Below are positions 1 to 8,309 of a stretch of DNA of 64,000 nucleotides, one piece after another. The notes beneath the pieces were generated by a model. That model did not search any database. It saw nothing but the letters and a program-made list of their open reading frames with translations, and was not told where the DNA came from. Within the stretch, counting starts at the first letter, position 1. Each line of letters starts with the position of its first letter. Made by a program: the position numbers and the translations under genes. The DNA lies in contig CALWZP010000003.1 of the NCBI GenBank assembly GCA_944386055.1, positions 1 through 64,000 on the forward strand, given 5' to 3'. This stretch comes from an uncultured Oscillospiraceae bacterium. Lineage in GTDB: Bacteria; Bacillota; Clostridia; Oscillospirales; Oscillospiraceae.

Positions 1-125
1 GTGGGGAGCGGAGGCTCTCTGCGTTCGGACGACGGCTGGGGCTGCGGGTCGAAGACCTCAGCGTTTGACCGATACCCCGGCAGCCTCGGCGCTGCACGCC
101 ATCGGTTCGGGGGCATGGCTTTGGG
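1..125. repeat. Repeat module A (edge copy)
   Basis: Non-coding sequence that reappears, inverted, at about 56466-56590: both contain the strings CGTTCGGACGACGGCT, GGGTCGAAGACCTCAGCG and CGCCATCGGTTCGGGGGC in the same order. Here an extra stretch of about 70 bases (126-195) with a GTAGGGGCGG palindrome separates it from the next repeat block, whereas in the other copy the two blocks abut. Open frames through it differ between copies and look spurious. Confidence 0.75.
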
Positions 126-195
126 ATGCTGCTCCCCATCCGTGGGGCGCGACGACCCCGCCGCGCTCCTTCGTAGGGGCGGACATTGCCCGCCC

Positions 196-655
196 GCCAA
201 AAACCTCCCTTGAAAAGGGAGGTGGCACGGCGAAGCCGTGACGGAGGGTTTCTTCCCCCGCCTCTCTTCGCGGCCCCGGCGGGAGACGAGAAACCCCCAG
301 TCACCGCCTGGCGGCGGCGACAGCCCCCTTTTCAAGGAGGCTTGGACGATCATACCCGCCGCTCCCGGCCCCTTTGCAGGGGCGCTTCCCAGACTCGCCC
401 GCATCCTGCACCCCGCCCCAGGTCCCCACCATGGTAAGGCGCTCTCCCGTCGGGCGCACCGGGGCAACAGTCCCCGCCAGGGGGCGGCAGCAGGCGGGAG
501 AGAGTCCATTCGATTTTGCTGCGCCGAAGGGAGCGGTATCCGCCCCCAGGTCACCATGAAAGGAGATTCTTAAGAACCATGGGTTCTTAAGCGTGTCTTT
601 GGGTACTTTCTGCACGCGCAGAAAGTACCTCGCCCTCAGGCGAAACACAGTACAA
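196..655 (+). repeat. Composite hairpin repeat B, copy 1
   Basis: First of five related extragenic blocks. In order it holds a hairpin ACCTCCCTTGAAAAGGGAGGT, a second CACGGCGAAGCCGTG, a CCCCCTTTTCAAGGAGGCTT stem, a GGCGGCAGCAGGCGGGAGAG stretch, a hairpin CTTAAGAACC-ATG-GGTTCTTAAG near 570-592, and a hairpin around 600-630 built on GGTACTTTCTGC. It ends with CCTCAGGCGAAACA. Related copies lie at 5548-6012 (same strand) and 13142-13612, 56008-56466 and 57035-57185 (opposite strand). No coding sequence is conserved across copies. Confidence 0.85.
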
Positions 656-699
656 GCCTCAGGGCCGCGGACCGCCCGCAGGAGAAGAACCCGCTCCCC

Positions 700-727
700 A
701 CGGCGGGCGGATAGGATCCGCCCCTAC
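700..727. repeat. Small GTAGGGGCGG-type palindrome
   Basis: Short inverted repeat with arms CGGGCGGAT and ATCCGCCC followed by CTACA. Close variants occur at 171-193, 5347-5368, 5722-5746, 13075-13100 and 56980-57005, always in extragenic DNA. It sits directly downstream of the AraC-type gene and could serve as its transcription end, but it has no T-tract. Confidence 0.6.
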
Positions 728-1590
728 ACAGGGAGTGCGGACCCCCCGCGCACCTGCCGGGGGGTCACCCCAAACTGCCGCTTGAAGGCCCGCTGGAAGG
801 CGGAGTAATCCTGGAACCCGCAGCGCAGTCCCGCCTCCTGGGCGGACGCCCCCTGGCGCAGCAGCCCCGCCGCAGCCAGCAGCCGCTTCTCGCTGACATA
901 CTGATGCACCGAATAGCCGGTGAGCGCCCGGAACCGGCGCATGAAGTGGTACTTGCTGGTGTAGCACAGGGCGGCCAGCGTGTCCACCGACAAATCGGCG
1001 GCCAGATTGCCGTTGATGTAGTCCAGGGCCTGGCTGATCTTGGGATCGGAACGGCTGACCCCCTCCCGCTGGTCGGTGGTGTCCCGCAGGGCCATGCGGC
1101 CCAGGCGGATGAGCAGCTGGAACAGGCAGGAGCGGGCGAGCAGCTCCCCCCCGAACTCCCCCCGCTCCGCCAGCGCATCCTCCAGCCGGCCCACCAGCTC
1201 CGTCAGCGCCTGACGGTCCTCCCCCGACGGGCGCATCAGGGCGAAATGCCGCTGCCGGGCCAGGCGGAAGCACAGGCCCAGGCTCTCCTCCCCCTCCATC
1301 GCCCCGTCCAGCAGGTCGGGGTCCAGATAGAGCACCACCCGCTCATAGGGGCGGCTGGGGTCGATCACCGGCTTGTGGATCAGATGGCGGCCCACCAGCA
1401 GCACATCCCCCGGCTGGAGGAAGTAGGACCGCCCCTCGATGAGATAGCCGGCGGAGCCGGCCAGGAAGAACACCGCCTTGTGGAACTCATGGTAGTGGTA
1501 CTCCATCTCCTCCACCCCGATGTCCCGCAGGTGGAACAGCCGGAAGGGCTCCTTCAGATACCCCCGCCGCTGATAATTCTGCGCCTCCAT
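724..1590 (-). CDS. AraC family transcriptional regulator
   Basis: A 288-residue two-domain regulator. The N-terminal half looks like a cupin-type ligand-sensing domain (HEFHKAVFFLAG followed by LQPGDVLLV). The C-terminal hundred residues hold two helix-turn-helix units typical of AraC proteins, including LSVDTLAALCYTSKYHFMR and GFQDYSAFQRAFKRQFGVTP. The start at 1590 is preferred over the longer frame because GGGAGGG lies about 7 bases upstream and the family domain begins right after it. It is transcribed divergently from the Cys/Met enzyme at 1748, a plausible target, but the ligand is unknown. Confidence 0.9.
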   Translation of the reverse strand: MEAQNYQRRGYLKEPFRLFHLRDIGVEEMEYHYHEFHKAVFFLAGSAGYLIEGRSYFLQPGDVLLVGRHLIHKPVIDPSRPYERVVLYLDPDLLDGAMEGEESLGLCFRLARQRHFALMRPSGEDRQALTELVGRLEDALAERGEFGGELLARSCLFQLLIRLGRMALRDTTDQREGVSRSDPKISQALDYINGNLAADLSVDTLAALCYTSKYHFMRRFRALTGYSVHQYVSEKRLLAAAGLLRQGASAQEAGLRCGFQDYSAFQRAFKRQFGVTPRQVRGGSALPV

Positions 1591-1747
1591 GCCGCGCCCT
1601 CCCCTCTCCCCCGGGCCCGGGGGATCGCTGAGGACAGTATACCGCATTTTTTGCAAGAAGAAAAGCAATTTCTGCTATGTATATGGCAAAAAGAATCCAA
1701 TATACTGGTGATATCCGGAAACCATATTGACCAAGGAGGGCTGGGAC

Positions 1748-2926
1748 ATGATCAACGAGTGTTACTATGACGATTTTGACCGCAAGGAGGGGCTGGCCTT
1801 TGACTCCAAGGTGGTCCACGGGGCGCTGGGGGCGGACCCCATCACCGGCGCGGTGAGCTTCCCCATCTTCCAGACCGCCACCTTCCGCCACCGGGCCTTC
1901 GGCATCTCCACCGGCTATGACTACTCCCGGGTGCAGAACCCCACCCGGCAGGAGCTGGAGCGCACCATGGCCATCCTGGAGGGGGGGCTGGAGGGCTTCG
2001 CCTTCACCAGCGGCCAGGCGGCCAACATGGCGCTGTTCACCTGGCTGCCCTGCGGGAGCCATGTGCTGCTGTCCGACGACATCTACGGCGGCACCTTCCG
2101 CATCTGCGACGAGATCTTCACCAAATTCGGCTGTACCTTCGACTACATCGACATGTCCGACCTGGAGACCGTGAAGGCCGCCATCAAGCCGGAGACCAAG
2201 ATGTTCTTTGTGGAGACCCCCACCAACCCCATGATGCATGTGGCGGACATCGCCGCCCTGGCGGAGCTGGCCCACGGCTGCGGGGCGATGCTGGTGGTGG
2301 ACAACACCTTCCTCACCCCCTATTTCCAGCAGCCCCTGTCCCTGGGGGCGGACATCGTGGTGCACAGCGCCACCAAGTACCTGTGCGGCCACAACGATGT
2401 CATCGCCGGCATCGTGGTGGTGAAGACCCCCGAGATGGCGGAGTTTTTCCACGCCCAGCTCAAGTCCCACGGCAACGGCCTGGGGCCCATGGACTCCTGG
2501 CTGATGCTCCGGGGGATCAAGACCCTGGCCCTGCGCATGGAGCGGCACAACTCCAACGCCATCGCGGTGGCCCACTGGCTGCGGAAGCACCCCAAGGTGA
2601 AGAAGGTCTACTTTGCCGGGTTCGAGGACCACAAGGACTTCGCCGTCACCCAGAAGCAGACCACCGGCTACTCCGGTATGATCTCCTTCGAGCTGGACAG
2701 CCTGGAGACCACCATGAACCTGCTCTCCCGGGTGAAGATGATCCTCTTCGCCGAGAGCCTGGGGGGCGTGGAGTCCCTGGTGACCTATCCCATGACCCAG
2801 ACCCACGAGTCGGTGCCCGAGGAGACCCGGGAGGCCCTGGGCATCAACGAGCGGTTCATCCGCATCTCCATCGGCATCGAGAATGTCAACGACATCATCG
2901 CCGACCTGGAGCAGGCCCTGGCCTGA
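1748..2926 (+). CDS. Cystathionine gamma-synthase/lyase-type PLP enzyme
   Basis: A 392-residue Cys/Met metabolism PLP-dependent enzyme (fold type I). The cofactor lysine is K210 in SATKYLCGH, with the family motifs SGQAANM and VDNTFLTPYFQQP also present. Members interconvert cysteine, homocysteine, cystathionine or O-acyl-homoserine; the sequence alone does not separate cystathionine gamma-synthase (metB), gamma-lyase (mccB) and O-acetylhomoserine sulfhydrylase, although the length fits the first two best. The start is set by AAGGAGG 8 bases before ATG 1748. It is followed after 81 bases by dapF, so it may join an amino-acid/wall precursor transcript. Confidence 0.88.
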   Translation: MINECYYDDFDRKEGLAFDSKVVHGALGADPITGAVSFPIFQTATFRHRAFGISTGYDYSRVQNPTRQELERTMAILEGGLEGFAFTSGQAANMALFTWLPCGSHVLLSDDIYGGTFRICDEIFTKFGCTFDYIDMSDLETVKAAIKPETKMFFVETPTNPMMHVADIAALAELAHGCGAMLVVDNTFLTPYFQQPLSLGADIVVHSATKYLCGHNDVIAGIVVVKTPEMAEFFHAQLKSHGNGLGPMDSWLMLRGIKTLALRMERHNSNAIAVAHWLRKHPKVKKVYFAGFEDHKDFAVTQKQTTGYSGMISFELDSLETTMNLLSRVKMILFAESLGGVESLVTYPMTQTHESVPEETREALGINERFIRISIGIENVNDIIADLEQALA

Positions 2927-3007
2927 CCCCGGGCGCCGGACCCCGCCGGAGCCGCCCCACACGGGCGGCCCCGGCGCAGCGCTGTTCAGAAGGAGTGTGA
3001 AAAGGCC

Positions 3008-3862
3008 ATGCGGCATCTGAGATTCACCAAAATGCAGGCCTACGGCAACGACTATGTGTATATGGACGCCATCCGCCAGGACATCCCCGACCCCAACGGC
3101 CTGGCCCGGCGGGTGAGCGACCGGCACTTCGGCATCGGCTCCGACGGGCTGGTGCTCATCTGCCCGTCGGAGAAGGGGGAGTTCCGGATGCGGATGTTCA
3201 ACCCCGACGGGACGGAGGGGGAGATGTGCGGCAACGCCCTGCGCTCCCTGTCCAAATTCGTGTACGACTACCGCCTCACCGACAAGGAGCACTTCTTCAT
3301 CGAGACCCTGGGGGGAATGCAGGAGGTCTGGCTCACCGTGGAGGGGGGAGAGGCGGTGAACATCACCGCCGACATCGGGGTCCCCCGGCTGGCCGCCGCC
3401 CAGGTGCCGGTGACCACCGGGCTGGAGCGCTTCATCGACCAGCCGGTGGAGGTGCTGGACCGCACCTTCCGCCTCACCGCCCTGTCCTGGGGCAACCCCC
3501 ACTGCGTGGCCTTTGTGGAGGACACCGCCTCTCTGCCGGTGGAGAAGTACGGCCCCGCCATCGAGCGCAACACCGCCCTCTTCCCCCGGCGCACCAATGT
3601 CACCTTCGCCCAGGTGGTGCGGCCGGACTATCTGAAGATGCGGGAGTGGGAGCGGGGCACCGGAGAGACCATCGGCTGCGGCACCGGCTGCTGCACCGCC
3701 GTGGTGGCGGGGGCCCTGCTGGGCCTGTGCGCCAGGAAGGCGGAGGTGGAGCAGATCGGCGGGGTGCTCCAGGTGGAGTGGCGCACCCAGGACGACCATG
3801 TGCGCATGACCGGGCCGTCCCATATCGTGTATGAAGGAGAGTATCGGGATGAAACTGATTGA
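3008..3862 (+). CDS. dapF: Diaminopimelate epimerase
   Basis: A 284-residue enzyme that converts LL- to meso-diaminopimelate in lysine and peptidoglycan synthesis. The two catalytic cysteines are visible: C74 in EMCGNALRS and C224 in TIGCGTGCCTAV. Family signatures AYGNDYV and FNPDGTEGEMCGN are intact. The last 14 bases overlap the start of murE, whose product adds meso-DAP to the wall precursor, so two consecutive users of the metabolite are translationally coupled. AAGGAG upstream supports the start. Confidence 0.97.
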   Translation: MRHLRFTKMQAYGNDYVYMDAIRQDIPDPNGLARRVSDRHFGIGSDGLVLICPSEKGEFRMRMFNPDGTEGEMCGNALRSLSKFVYDYRLTDKEHFFIETLGGMQEVWLTVEGGEAVNITADIGVPRLAAAQVPVTTGLERFIDQPVEVLDRTFRLTALSWGNPHCVAFVEDTASLPVEKYGPAIERNTALFPRRTNVTFAQVVRPDYLKMREWERGTGETIGCGTGCCTAVVAGALLGLCARKAEVEQIGGVLQVEWRTQDDHVRMTGPSHIVYEGEYRDETD

Positions 3863-5321
3863 ACTGCTGCGGGAGCTGGACTATACCCTGGTGGCGGGGA
3901 ATATGAGCGTGGAGATCACCGGGGTGGTGTATGACTCCCGGAAGGTGGAGCCGGGCAGCCTGTTCGTCTGCCTCACCGGCTTCCAGAGCGACGGACACGA
4001 CTATATCCCCGACGCCCTGGCCCAGGGGGCCCGGGCGCTGGTGGTGGAGAAGGTGCTGCGGGTCCTCCCCCCCGATGTCACGGTGATCCAGGTGGAGAAC
4101 AGCCGCAGGGCCCTGGCCCTGCTCAGCGCGGCGTGGTTCGGCTGGCCCGCCCGGAAGATGACCACCATCGCCGTCACCGGCACCAAGGGGAAGACCACCA
4201 CCACCCACATGATCCGGGACATCCTGACCGCCGCCGGATACCGGGTGGGGATGATCGGTACCATGGGGGCCTTCATCGCCGGGGAGAAGGTGCCCACCAA
4301 AAATACCACGCCCGAGTCCTACGAGCTCCACTCCCTCTTCGCCCGGATGGTGGAGGCGGGGTGCACCCACATGGTGATGGAGGCGTCGTCTCAGGGCTTC
4401 AAGCTCCACCGCACCGACGGCATCCAGTTTGATTTCGGGGCGTTTCTCAACCTCTCCCCCGACCACATCGGCGCGGGGGAGCACGCCGACTTCGGAGAGT
4501 ACCTCCACTGCAAGAGTCTGCTCTTCCGCCAGTGCCGGGTAGGGGTGGCCAACATGGACGACCCCCACTGGGTCAGCGTCACCGACCAGGCCATCTGCCC
4601 CATCCGCACCTTCTCCCAGGAGGGGCCCGCCGACCTGCGCATCACCAAAGTGGAGGAGCTGCGCGCCCCCGGCTTTTTGGGCAGCCGCCTCACCGCCGCC
4701 GGCCTGGTGGAGGGGGAGGTGTGCCTGGGGATGCCCGGGCGGTTCAATGTGGAGAACGCGGCGGCGGCCATGGCGGTGACCGCCCTGCTGGGGGTGGACC
4801 GGGAGACCATGGACCGGGCGCTGCGCCGGGTGCGGGTGAAGGGCCGCACCCAGGTGCTGCCCACCCCCGGGCACTACACGGTGCTCATCGACTACGCCCA
4901 CAACGCCGCCAGCATGGAGAACCTGCTGTCCATGCTGAAGAGCTACCGGCCCCACCGGCTGATCTGCCTGTTCGGCGGGGGCGGGGACCGTCCCAAGATG
5001 CGGCGGTACGCCATGGGGGAGATCTCCGCCAAGTACGCCGACCTGACCATCCTCACCATGGACAATCCCCGCAGCGAGACGGTGGAGGCCATCAACGAGG
5101 ACATCAAGGTGGGCCTGGCCCGGCACCAGGGGGAGTCCATCTCCATTCCCGACCGGGCCGAGGCCATCCGCTGGGCCCTGGACCACGCCCAGGAGGGGGA
5201 CATCATCGCCCTTATCGGCAAGGGCCACGAGGAGTACCAGGAGATCCAGGGGGTGAAGTACCCCTTTTCCGAGGAGCAGGTGGTGCGGGAGCATCTGGGG
5301 ATGGACGATCCCGCAGGATAA
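3849..5321 (+). CDS. murE: UDP-MurNAc-tripeptide synthetase (meso-DAP adding)
   Basis: A 490-residue cytoplasmic ATP-dependent Mur ligase that adds the third amino acid to UDP-MurNAc-L-Ala-D-Glu. The P-loop is VTGTKGKTTTTH at about residues 109-120. The specificity motif DNPR (in TMDNPRSETVEAI, about residue 405) marks use of meso-DAP rather than lysine. The glycine-rich FGGGGDRP and the substrate-binding HNAASMENLL are present. ATG 3849 has GGAG 10-15 bases upstream, within dapF; the longer in-frame start at 3831 lacks a ribosome site. A repeat-filled gap of 800 bases follows. Confidence 0.96.
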   Translation: MKLIELLRELDYTLVAGNMSVEITGVVYDSRKVEPGSLFVCLTGFQSDGHDYIPDALAQGARALVVEKVLRVLPPDVTVIQVENSRRALALLSAAWFGWPARKMTTIAVTGTKGKTTTTHMIRDILTAAGYRVGMIGTMGAFIAGEKVPTKNTTPESYELHSLFARMVEAGCTHMVMEASSQGFKLHRTDGIQFDFGAFLNLSPDHIGAGEHADFGEYLHCKSLLFRQCRVGVANMDDPHWVSVTDQAICPIRTFSQEGPADLRITKVEELRAPGFLGSRLTAAGLVEGEVCLGMPGRFNVENAAAAMAVTALLGVDRETMDRALRRVRVKGRTQVLPTPGHYTVLIDYAHNAASMENLLSMLKSYRPHRLICLFGGGGDRPKMRRYAMGEISAKYADLTILTMDNPRSETVEAINEDIKVGLARHQGESISIPDRAEAIRWALDHAQEGDIIALIGKGHEEYQEIQGVKYPFSEEQVVREHLGMDDPAG

Positions 5322-5346
5322 GCGGACCTCTGCGGTTTTCCCTGCG

Positions 5347-5545
5347 CAGGGGCGGATATCATCCGCCCGGAGGTGTGGGGGCTGTGCCCCCATGGGGTCA
5401 TAGGGACAAAGCCCCTATCCCCCAATTGGGTGGCGGGCAGGTTTAGAAAGATTTCGCCCTGCGGAGCGAGGGACTTTCTGGGCGGCCAGAAAGTCACCAA
5501 AGAGCCGCTCAGGGGGCGCGGGGGACGACTCAGCCCGCCAGTCCT
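5347..5545 (+). repeat. Repeat module C with small palindrome
   Basis: Starts with the palindrome GGGGCGGATATCATCCGCCC, then a block (CGGAGGTGTGGGGGCT, CATAGGGACAAAGCCCCTAT, CAATTGGGTGG, TTTAGAAAGATTTCGCC, CTCAGGGGGCGCGGG) that recurs inverted at about 56820-57000 with roughly one change in six to eight bases. It sits between murE and the composite repeat copy 2. In the other location its order relative to repeat B is reversed, so the modules move independently. Confidence 0.75.
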
Positions 5546-5547
5546 CA

Positions 5548-6012
5548 AAAACCTCCCTTGAAAAGGGAGGCGGCCCGGCGAAGCCGTGACGGAGGGTTTC
5601 TTTGCTTTGGTCCTTCTCCGTGGCCCCGGCAGGAGACGAGAAACCCCCAGTCACCGCCTTTGGCGGCGACAGCCCCCTTTTCAAGGGGGCTTGGACGATC
5701 AGGCCCGCCGCTCCTGGCCCTTTTGTAAGGGCGGGTCCCAGACCCGCCCGCATTCTGCACCCCGCCCCAGGCCATCGCCGGGGTGAGGCGCTTTTCCGTC
5801 GGGCGCACCAGGGGAACGATCTCTGCCAGGGGGCGGCAGCAGGCGGGAGAGAGTCCATTCGATTCGGTGCGCCGAAGGGAGCGGCACCCGCATCAAGTCC
5901 CCATGAAAGGGGATTTTCAAGGACCTTGGCCCTTGAACGCGTCTTTGGGTACTTTCGACCCGCGGAGAAAGTACCTCGCCCTCAGGCGAAACAAGAGCAC
6001 AAGCCTCAGGGC
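5548..6012 (+). repeat. Composite hairpin repeat B, copy 2
   Basis: Same module order as copy 1 at 196-655: ACCTCCCTTGAAAAGGGAGG, GCGAAGCCGTGACGGAGGGTTTC, AGCCCCCTTTTCAAGGGGGCTT, GGGGCGGCAGCAGGCGGGAG, and GTACTTTC...GAAAGTACC. The hairpin near 5917-5938 reads TTCAAGG...CCTTGAA in place of CTTAAGAACC...GGTTCTTAAG in copy 1, so the pairing is kept with different bases. An open frame from 5602 runs through it into the adenosyltransferase gene but is not plausible as protein. Confidence 0.85.
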
Positions 6013-6132
6013 AGCGGGGACGCCCGCGATAGAAGGAACCACCCTCGCATGTGGGCGGATGGTATCCATCCGCTGCGAAAGGCGGCCGGGACGGCGCGGC
6101 AGCGATCACAGGAAGAAACGGGAGGAGAGATC

Positions 6133-6648
6133 ATGATTCACCTCTACTGCGGAGACGGAAAGGGAAAAACCACCTGCGCCATGGGCCTGGCCCTGCGGGC
6201 CGCCGGCCGGGGCTGGCCGGTGGCGGTGGCCCAATTCCTCAAGGGGGCGGACAGCGGCGAGCGGGCCGCCCTGGCCCATGTGCCGGGGGTGACCCTCCTC
6301 CCCGTGCCCGAGATGCTGCCCTTCCTCTTCCGGATGACCCCCGCCCAGCGACAGGCGGAGGCCGGCCGCTCCGCCGCTCTGCTGGAGGAGGGGGCGCGGC
6401 TGCTGCGGACGGGGCGGTGCCGGATGCTGGTGCTGGACGAGGTGTGCGCCGCCCTCACCTGCGGCCTGCTGGAGGAGCGGGCGGTGCTGGACCTGCTGGA
6501 CTGCCGCCCGGAGGGGGGTGAGGTGGTGCTCACCGGCCGGGATCCCCTCCCCTCCCTGCGGGACCGGGCGGACTACCTCACCGAGCTGACTGCGGTGCGC
6601 CATCCCTATGACCGGGGGTTCCCCGCCCGTTCCGGTGTGGAATTTTAA
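6133..6648 (+). CDS. cobO: Cob(I)yrinic acid a,c-diamide adenosyltransferase
   Basis: A 171-residue CobA/CobO/BtuR-type corrinoid adenosyltransferase, which transfers the 5'-deoxyadenosyl group of ATP to cobalt. The N-terminal P-loop is GDGKGKTTCAMGLALRA, followed by VAQFLKGADSGE. The Walker B-like strand MLVLDEVCAAL and the late motif GEVVLTGRDP are typical. The start at 6133 is set by GGGAGGAGAG just upstream; the much longer open frame reads back through repeat DNA. No other cobalamin genes are adjacent, so it may serve salvage. Confidence 0.9.
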   Translation: MIHLYCGDGKGKTTCAMGLALRAAGRGWPVAVAQFLKGADSGERAALAHVPGVTLLPVPEMLPFLFRMTPAQRQAEAGRSAALLEEGARLLRTGRCRMLVLDEVCAALTCGLLEERAVLDLLDCRPEGGEVVLTGRDPLPSLRDRADYLTELTAVRHPYDRGFPARSGVEF

Positions 6649-6668
6649 GCATTTTTCCAAATCCGCCC

Positions 6669-6696
6669 TTGCAGGAAGAAAAATCTGTGATATAAT
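6669..6696 (+). promoter_or_regulatory. Sigma-A-type promoter for DUF1836-degV
   Basis: TTGCAG and TATAAT separated by 16 bases, about 45 bases before the DUF1836 gene. Confidence 0.75.
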
Positions 6697-6740
6697 GAGA
6701 CGCAATAACAGAAACTAAATCGAAGGGAGAGGCCGAGATC

Positions 6741-7280
6741 ATGGAAGAGATGGAGGAGCTGCTGCGGCGCCTGAAGGAGGACCGGCCGGTGGCCTGGGAG
6801 GAATTTCCCGATCTGGCGCTGTACATGGATCAGGTGATCTCCTATATGCCCCGGCAGCTGATCCAGTTTCAGGAGGGGGAGGGCCTCACCTCCGCCATGG
6901 TGAACAACTATATCAAGGACGGACTGCTCCCCCGGGCGGAGGGAAAGCGCTACCGCGCCTCTCACCTGGCCTATCTCACCGCCATCTGCGCCATGAAGCG
7001 GGTGCTGACGGTGCGTGAGGTGAAGACCCTGCTGTCCGCCTGCGACCCGGAGGGAAAGCCGGACAGCTTTTACAGCCGGTTCTGCCAGGCGCTGGATGAG
7101 GCGCTGGACAACACCGCCCGGACGGTGGAGCAGCCCCGGGAGGACGAGGACCTGGCGGGGCTGGCCCTGACTCTGGCGCTGCGCAGCTATGCCGATCAGC
7201 TGGCCTGCACCCGTCTGCTGGACATCCTTGGACAGCAGGGGCAGCCCCAGCAGGATAAGCCGGAGAAGGCGAAAAAATGA
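6741..7280 (+). CDS. DUF1836 domain protein
   Basis: A 179-residue protein resembling the DUF1836 family, common in Firmicutes and usually read as a small MerR/HTH-like DNA-binding protein. The stretch LTSAMVNNYIKDGLLPRAEG followed by RYRASHLAYL looks like a winged-helix recognition segment. A soluble helical tail follows and there are no membrane segments. It lies 48 bases ahead of a DegV gene, a pairing that recurs in this group, and has its own promoter. Its target is unknown; the gene may act on its own operon. Confidence 0.75.
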   Translation: MEEMEELLRRLKEDRPVAWEEFPDLALYMDQVISYMPRQLIQFQEGEGLTSAMVNNYIKDGLLPRAEGKRYRASHLAYLTAICAMKRVLTVREVKTLLSACDPEGKPDSFYSRFCQALDEALDNTARTVEQPREDEDLAGLALTLALRSYADQLACTRLLDILGQQGQPQQDKPEKAKK

Positions 7281-7328
7281 CCCCGGGCGGCCCGCCGCCC
7301 ATTCAGAATTAAGAGGAGGAATCCGACG

Positions 7329-8201
7329 ATGAACGATTTTGTGATCCTGACTGACTCTTCCGCCGACCTGACCCAGGAGTGGGTGGACGAGCTGGGCCTG
7401 GAGGTGCTGCCCCTCACTTTTATCATGGAGGGAAAGAGCTATTTCAACTACCCCGATAACCGGGAGATGTCCCCCGATGACTTCTACCAGAAGGAGCGGG
7501 AGGGCGTGCTGGCCACCACCAACGCGGTGAACCTGGTCCAGGCCACCGAGGCCATCGAGCCCCACCTCCAGGCGGGAAAGGATGTGCTGGTGCTGGCCTT
7601 CTCCTCCGGACTGTCCACCACCTGTAACTCCCTGCAGATGGCCGCGTCCGAGCTGACGGAGAAGTACCCGGACCGCAAGGTGTATGTGGTGGACACCCTG
7701 TGCGCCTCTCTGGGTCAGGGGATGCTGGTGGACTACGCCTGCCGGGAGCGGGCCAAGGGAAAGAGCATCGAGGAGGTGCGGGACTGGGCGGAGGAGAACA
7801 AGCTGCGCCTGTGCCACTGGTTCACCGTCAACGACCTGTTCTTCCTGAAGCGCGGCGGCCGGGTATCCGCCGCCACGGCGGTGGTGGGGACCATGCTGCA
7901 GATCAAGCCGGTGCTTCACATGGACGACGAGGGCCATCTCATCAACATGGCCAAGGCCCGGGGCCGCAAGGCCTCCCTGCTGGCCCTGGTGGACAAGGTG
8001 GCGGAGCTGGCGGAGGACCCGGCCCAGCAGCAGATGTATATCAGTCACAGCGACAGCCTGGCGGACGCTCAGTTCGTCGCCGACGAGGTGAAGCGCCGCT
8101 ACGGCGTCAAGGAGATTCGCATCAACAGCATCGGCCCGGTGATCGGCGCCCACACCGGACCCGGCTGTGTGGCCCTGTTCTTCTTCGGCAGGCAGCGCTG
8201 A
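7329..8201 (+). CDS. DegV family fatty-acid-binding protein
   Basis: A 290-residue DegV protein. Family members bind a fatty acid and the FakB group presents it to the kinase FakA for phosphorylation. The N-terminal TDSSADL, the central SSGLSTTCNSLQMA and the C-terminal HTGPGCVALFF are the usual ligand and phosphate-binding landmarks. AAGAGGAG precedes the ATG. It pairs with DUF1836 in one transcript. A second DegV lies at 61056. No fakA kinase is in the window, so the FakB role is inferred. Confidence 0.92.
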   Translation: MNDFVILTDSSADLTQEWVDELGLEVLPLTFIMEGKSYFNYPDNREMSPDDFYQKEREGVLATTNAVNLVQATEAIEPHLQAGKDVLVLAFSSGLSTTCNSLQMAASELTEKYPDRKVYVVDTLCASLGQGMLVDYACRERAKGKSIEEVRDWAEENKLRLCHWFTVNDLFFLKRGGRVSAATAVVGTMLQIKPVLHMDDEGHLINMAKARGRKASLLALVDKVAELAEDPAQQQMYISHSDSLADAQFVADEVKRRYGVKEIRINSIGPVIGAHTGPGCVALFFFGRQR

Positions 8202-8242
8202 AAAAAGGACCGGCGCCCCGGGAGCGGGACGCCGGTCAGACG

Positions 8243-8284
8243 AAACCGGGGGCGGGACCCAGATGGGTCCCGCCCCCGGTTTTA
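8243..8284. terminator. Bidirectional terminator between degV and pta
   Basis: A long perfect stem (AAACCGGGGGCGGGACCC against its complement, loop AGAT) followed by TTTT on the plus strand. It lies between convergent genes and can stop both. Confidence 0.9.
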
Positions 8285-8309
8285 TGTTGTTCGGAGGAAC
8301 TTCCCGTTC

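Noticed and set aside
1487..3823. Long minus-strand open frame of 778 codons opposite metB-like and dapF genes
   Set aside because: It is rich in His/Gly/Val, has no ribosome site and mirrors the codon bias of the genes on the other strand; long antisense frames are expected at this GC content.
3600..5393. 597-codon minus-strand frame opposite murE
   Set aside because: Antisense shadow of a clearly functional gene with all motifs intact.
5602..6132. N-terminal extension of the adenosyltransferase frame through repeat DNA
   Set aside because: The frame is open by chance; a proper ribosome site and family start are at 6133.
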